DNA from: Christensenellaceae bacterium
Lineage (GTDB): Bacteria; Bacillota; Clostridia; Christensenellales; UBA1750
Direction: 5' to 3'
NCBI GenBank assembly: GCA_031287285.1
Contig: JAITTC010000191.1
Coordinates: 1-5,290 of the forward strand
Length of the DNA stretch: 5,290 nt
Below the pieces are notes generated by a model. It ran no database searches. It had not been told where the DNA came from and saw only the letters and a list, made by a program, of their open reading frames with translations. The translations under genes were made by a program, and so were the position numbers. Positions 4,340 to 5,290 of this stretch are shown here, piece by piece (the stretch's first letter is position 1; the number at the start of each line of letters is the position of its first letter).

Positions 4340-5290
4340 TCAACCTGTTTCTTTCACAGTGTGTGAAATATCGTGTGAAATGCTCGCGTTGATGAGCTCG
4401 TCCACTTCCCTTTCTTTCTCCTGCATCGTGTGCTGGTAGACCGCTTTGAGCATATGGTCGGTGCCGTGCCCCATGCGCTCCATAGCGTACTTGTCGGGCA
4501 CTCCGAGCGCCAAGAGCAGCGAGGCATAGTAGTGCCGTAGATCATGAAATCGAACGCCCAATCCAAGTCTTTTCTTTAGGGCTGTAAAGGCGTTTGAAAT
4601 GCCGTCCGGCTTTCTATGGATCAGCAGGCCCTCCTTCGGCTCAATGGCGCTCAGGGCGGCATGCACAACGTCCGGCATAGCCAGCGTGCGATGCCCGGCG
4701 GCGCTTTTGGGCGCCTTAATGTGCCACTGCTTGTCGTCGCCCAGTACGAGCGCCTCCTGTACATGCAATCTCTTGTGCTCCATGTCGATGTCGCGCTCCC
4801 ATTGCAGAGCACAAAGCTCACTCCGACGCAAGCCCATAGCCGTAGCGATGATGATTGCCAGGCGCAAGTCCTGGCTACGCGCCTCTGAAATCAGCTGAAG
4901 CGCTTCCTCACGCGATGGAATCTTCATCTCGACCTTTTTGGCTTGTGGCAGACTTATATCGAGCGCATAGCCCTTCGCATACTGCCGAAAGACGCCCGAG
5001 AGTAAGCCGAAGGCATTGCGAATGGTTTTGGGTGAGTACGTGCGTGCACTGCGATTTAGGCTGCCTTGGATGAGGCCCTGGTGGCTCACGAGGTGCCGAA
5101 TGGTCATGCGCCGGATGTCGCTAAAAAACAGATGCTGTAGGCGCTTATAGCCGACAATGGTGGACGGCGAAAGCACATGACTTCTGATCTGAATGAATTC
5201 GCTTATGGCTTCATCGAGCGTCATTTCCTCTGGTAATTTTGCTGAGCGAGAGGTCAGATATGCCGATGCTTGATATTCAGCTTCGCGCGG
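4340..5290 (-). CDS. int: Tyrosine recombinase / phage-type integrase, 5' end beyond the right edge
   Basis: Site-specific recombinase predicted to integrate and excise the element at the tRNA 3' end. Numbered from the internal Met at 5224, the core-binding (SAM-like) domain is about 1-90 and the catalytic domain about 100-270. It has all active-site residues: R133 (GLRRSEL), K173 (APKSAAGHR), H227 and R230 (HDLRHYYAS), H253 (MGHGT) and nucleophile Y263 (AVYQH). The Met at 5224 is unlikely to be the true start. The frame continues open to the edge for 22 more codons, reading PREAEYQASAYLTSRSAK, the typical link between an N-terminal arm-binding domain and the core-binding domain in this family, and no Shine-Dalgarno precedes 5224. 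So 316 residues are visible and perhaps 50-80 are missing. The C-terminal tail ISHDISHTVKETG contains a repeated ISH unit encoded by the TTTCACA repeats. The stop is about 28 bp from the attachment core. Confidence 0.95.
   Translation of the reverse strand, partial: PREAEYQASAYLTSRSAKLPEEMTLDEAISEFIQIRSHVLSPSTIVGYKRLQHLFFSDIRRMTIRHLVSHQGLIQGSLNRSARTYSPKTIRNAFGLLSGVFRQYAKGYALDISLPQAKKVEMKIPSREEALQLISEARSQDLRLAIIIATAMGLRRSELCALQWERDIDMEHKRLHVQEALVLGDDKQWHIKAPKSAAGHRTLAMPDVVHAALSAIEPKEGLLIHRKPDGISNAFTALKKRLGLGVRFHDLRHYYASLLLALGVPDKYAMERMGHGTDHMLKAVYQHTMQEKEREVDELINASISHDISHTVKETG
4352..4381. repeat. Cluster of three TTTCACA / TGTGAAA units near the attachment core
   Basis: On the plus strand TTTCACA (4352-4358) is followed after GTG by its inverse TGTGAAA (4362-4368), and a second GTGTGAAAT copy begins 12 bp after the first (4361-4369 and 4373-4381). 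All lie 41-70 bp from the tRNA-derived core, inside the integrase coding end. Position and arrangement suggest arm-type integrase binding sites, which is an inference. They also encode the ISHDISHT tail. Confidence 0.5.

Larger units (their letters stand above)
4286..5290. mobile_element. Left end of a tRNA-targeting integrated element (prophage or integrative element), continuing right
   Basis: The tRNA 3' fragment directly adjoining a tyrosine integrase gene marks an attachment-site junction. Because the tRNA remnant has lost its 5' part on the high-coordinate side, the element must extend to the right and the older chromosome must lie to the left. GC content of the element portion (roughly 50-65% in sampled lines) is below that of dnaX. 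Only the integrase is visible, so phage and conjugative element cannot be told apart. Confidence 0.8.

Noticed and set aside
1..5290. CRISPR array, toxin-antitoxin pair or novel defence operon
   Set aside because: No regularly spaced repeats and no gene pair fitting these systems were seen. All substantial frames are explained by the five genes listed.

Overview
The window looks like a high-GC anaerobic Firmicute (Clostridia-type) chromosome with the edge of an integrated mobile element at its right end. The organism call is an inference. It rests on a zinc-finger DnaX, an iron-sulfur family 4 uracil-DNA glycosylase (UDG) with a second paralogue beside it, strong purine-rich ribosome binding sites, Bacillus/Clostridium-like sigma-A promoters, and an integrase of the kind common in Clostridial phages and integrative elements. 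No species can be named from the sequence.

Layout. Positions 1-1593 hold most of dnaX on the minus strand, running off the left edge. A 142-bp divergent intergenic region carries back-to-back promoters. On the plus strand from 1736 to 2901 lie two overlapping UDG-superfamily genes, the first with a complete set of [4Fe-4S] cysteines and the second without; a compact hairpin terminator follows, with the stop codon in its loop. From about 2914 to 3366 is a GC-rich stretch with no convincing gene. A markedly AT-richer block, about 3400-4285, holds one HAD-superfamily (Cof-like) hydrolase gene on the minus strand with its own promoter, Shine-Dalgarno and terminator. At 4286-4311 is the isolated 3' end of a tRNA gene, immediately followed by a tyrosine recombinase gene that enters from the right edge (4340-5290). 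This is the classic picture of one attachment-site junction of a tRNA-targeting element lying mostly to the right of the window.

Functional links. DnaX (clamp-loader subunit) and the two UDG-type proteins belong to replication and base-excision repair and are transcribed divergently from one short region. The HAD gene and the integrase are unrelated to these. The HAD gene is foreign in base composition and sits just outside the attachment site, so this locus may have taken up DNA more than once.

I found no CRISPR array, toxin-antitoxin pair or recognisable new defence system. The observations most worth a second look are the Fe-S-less UDG paralogue coupled to a normal one, and the cluster of TTTCACA repeats between the attachment core and the integrase coding body.
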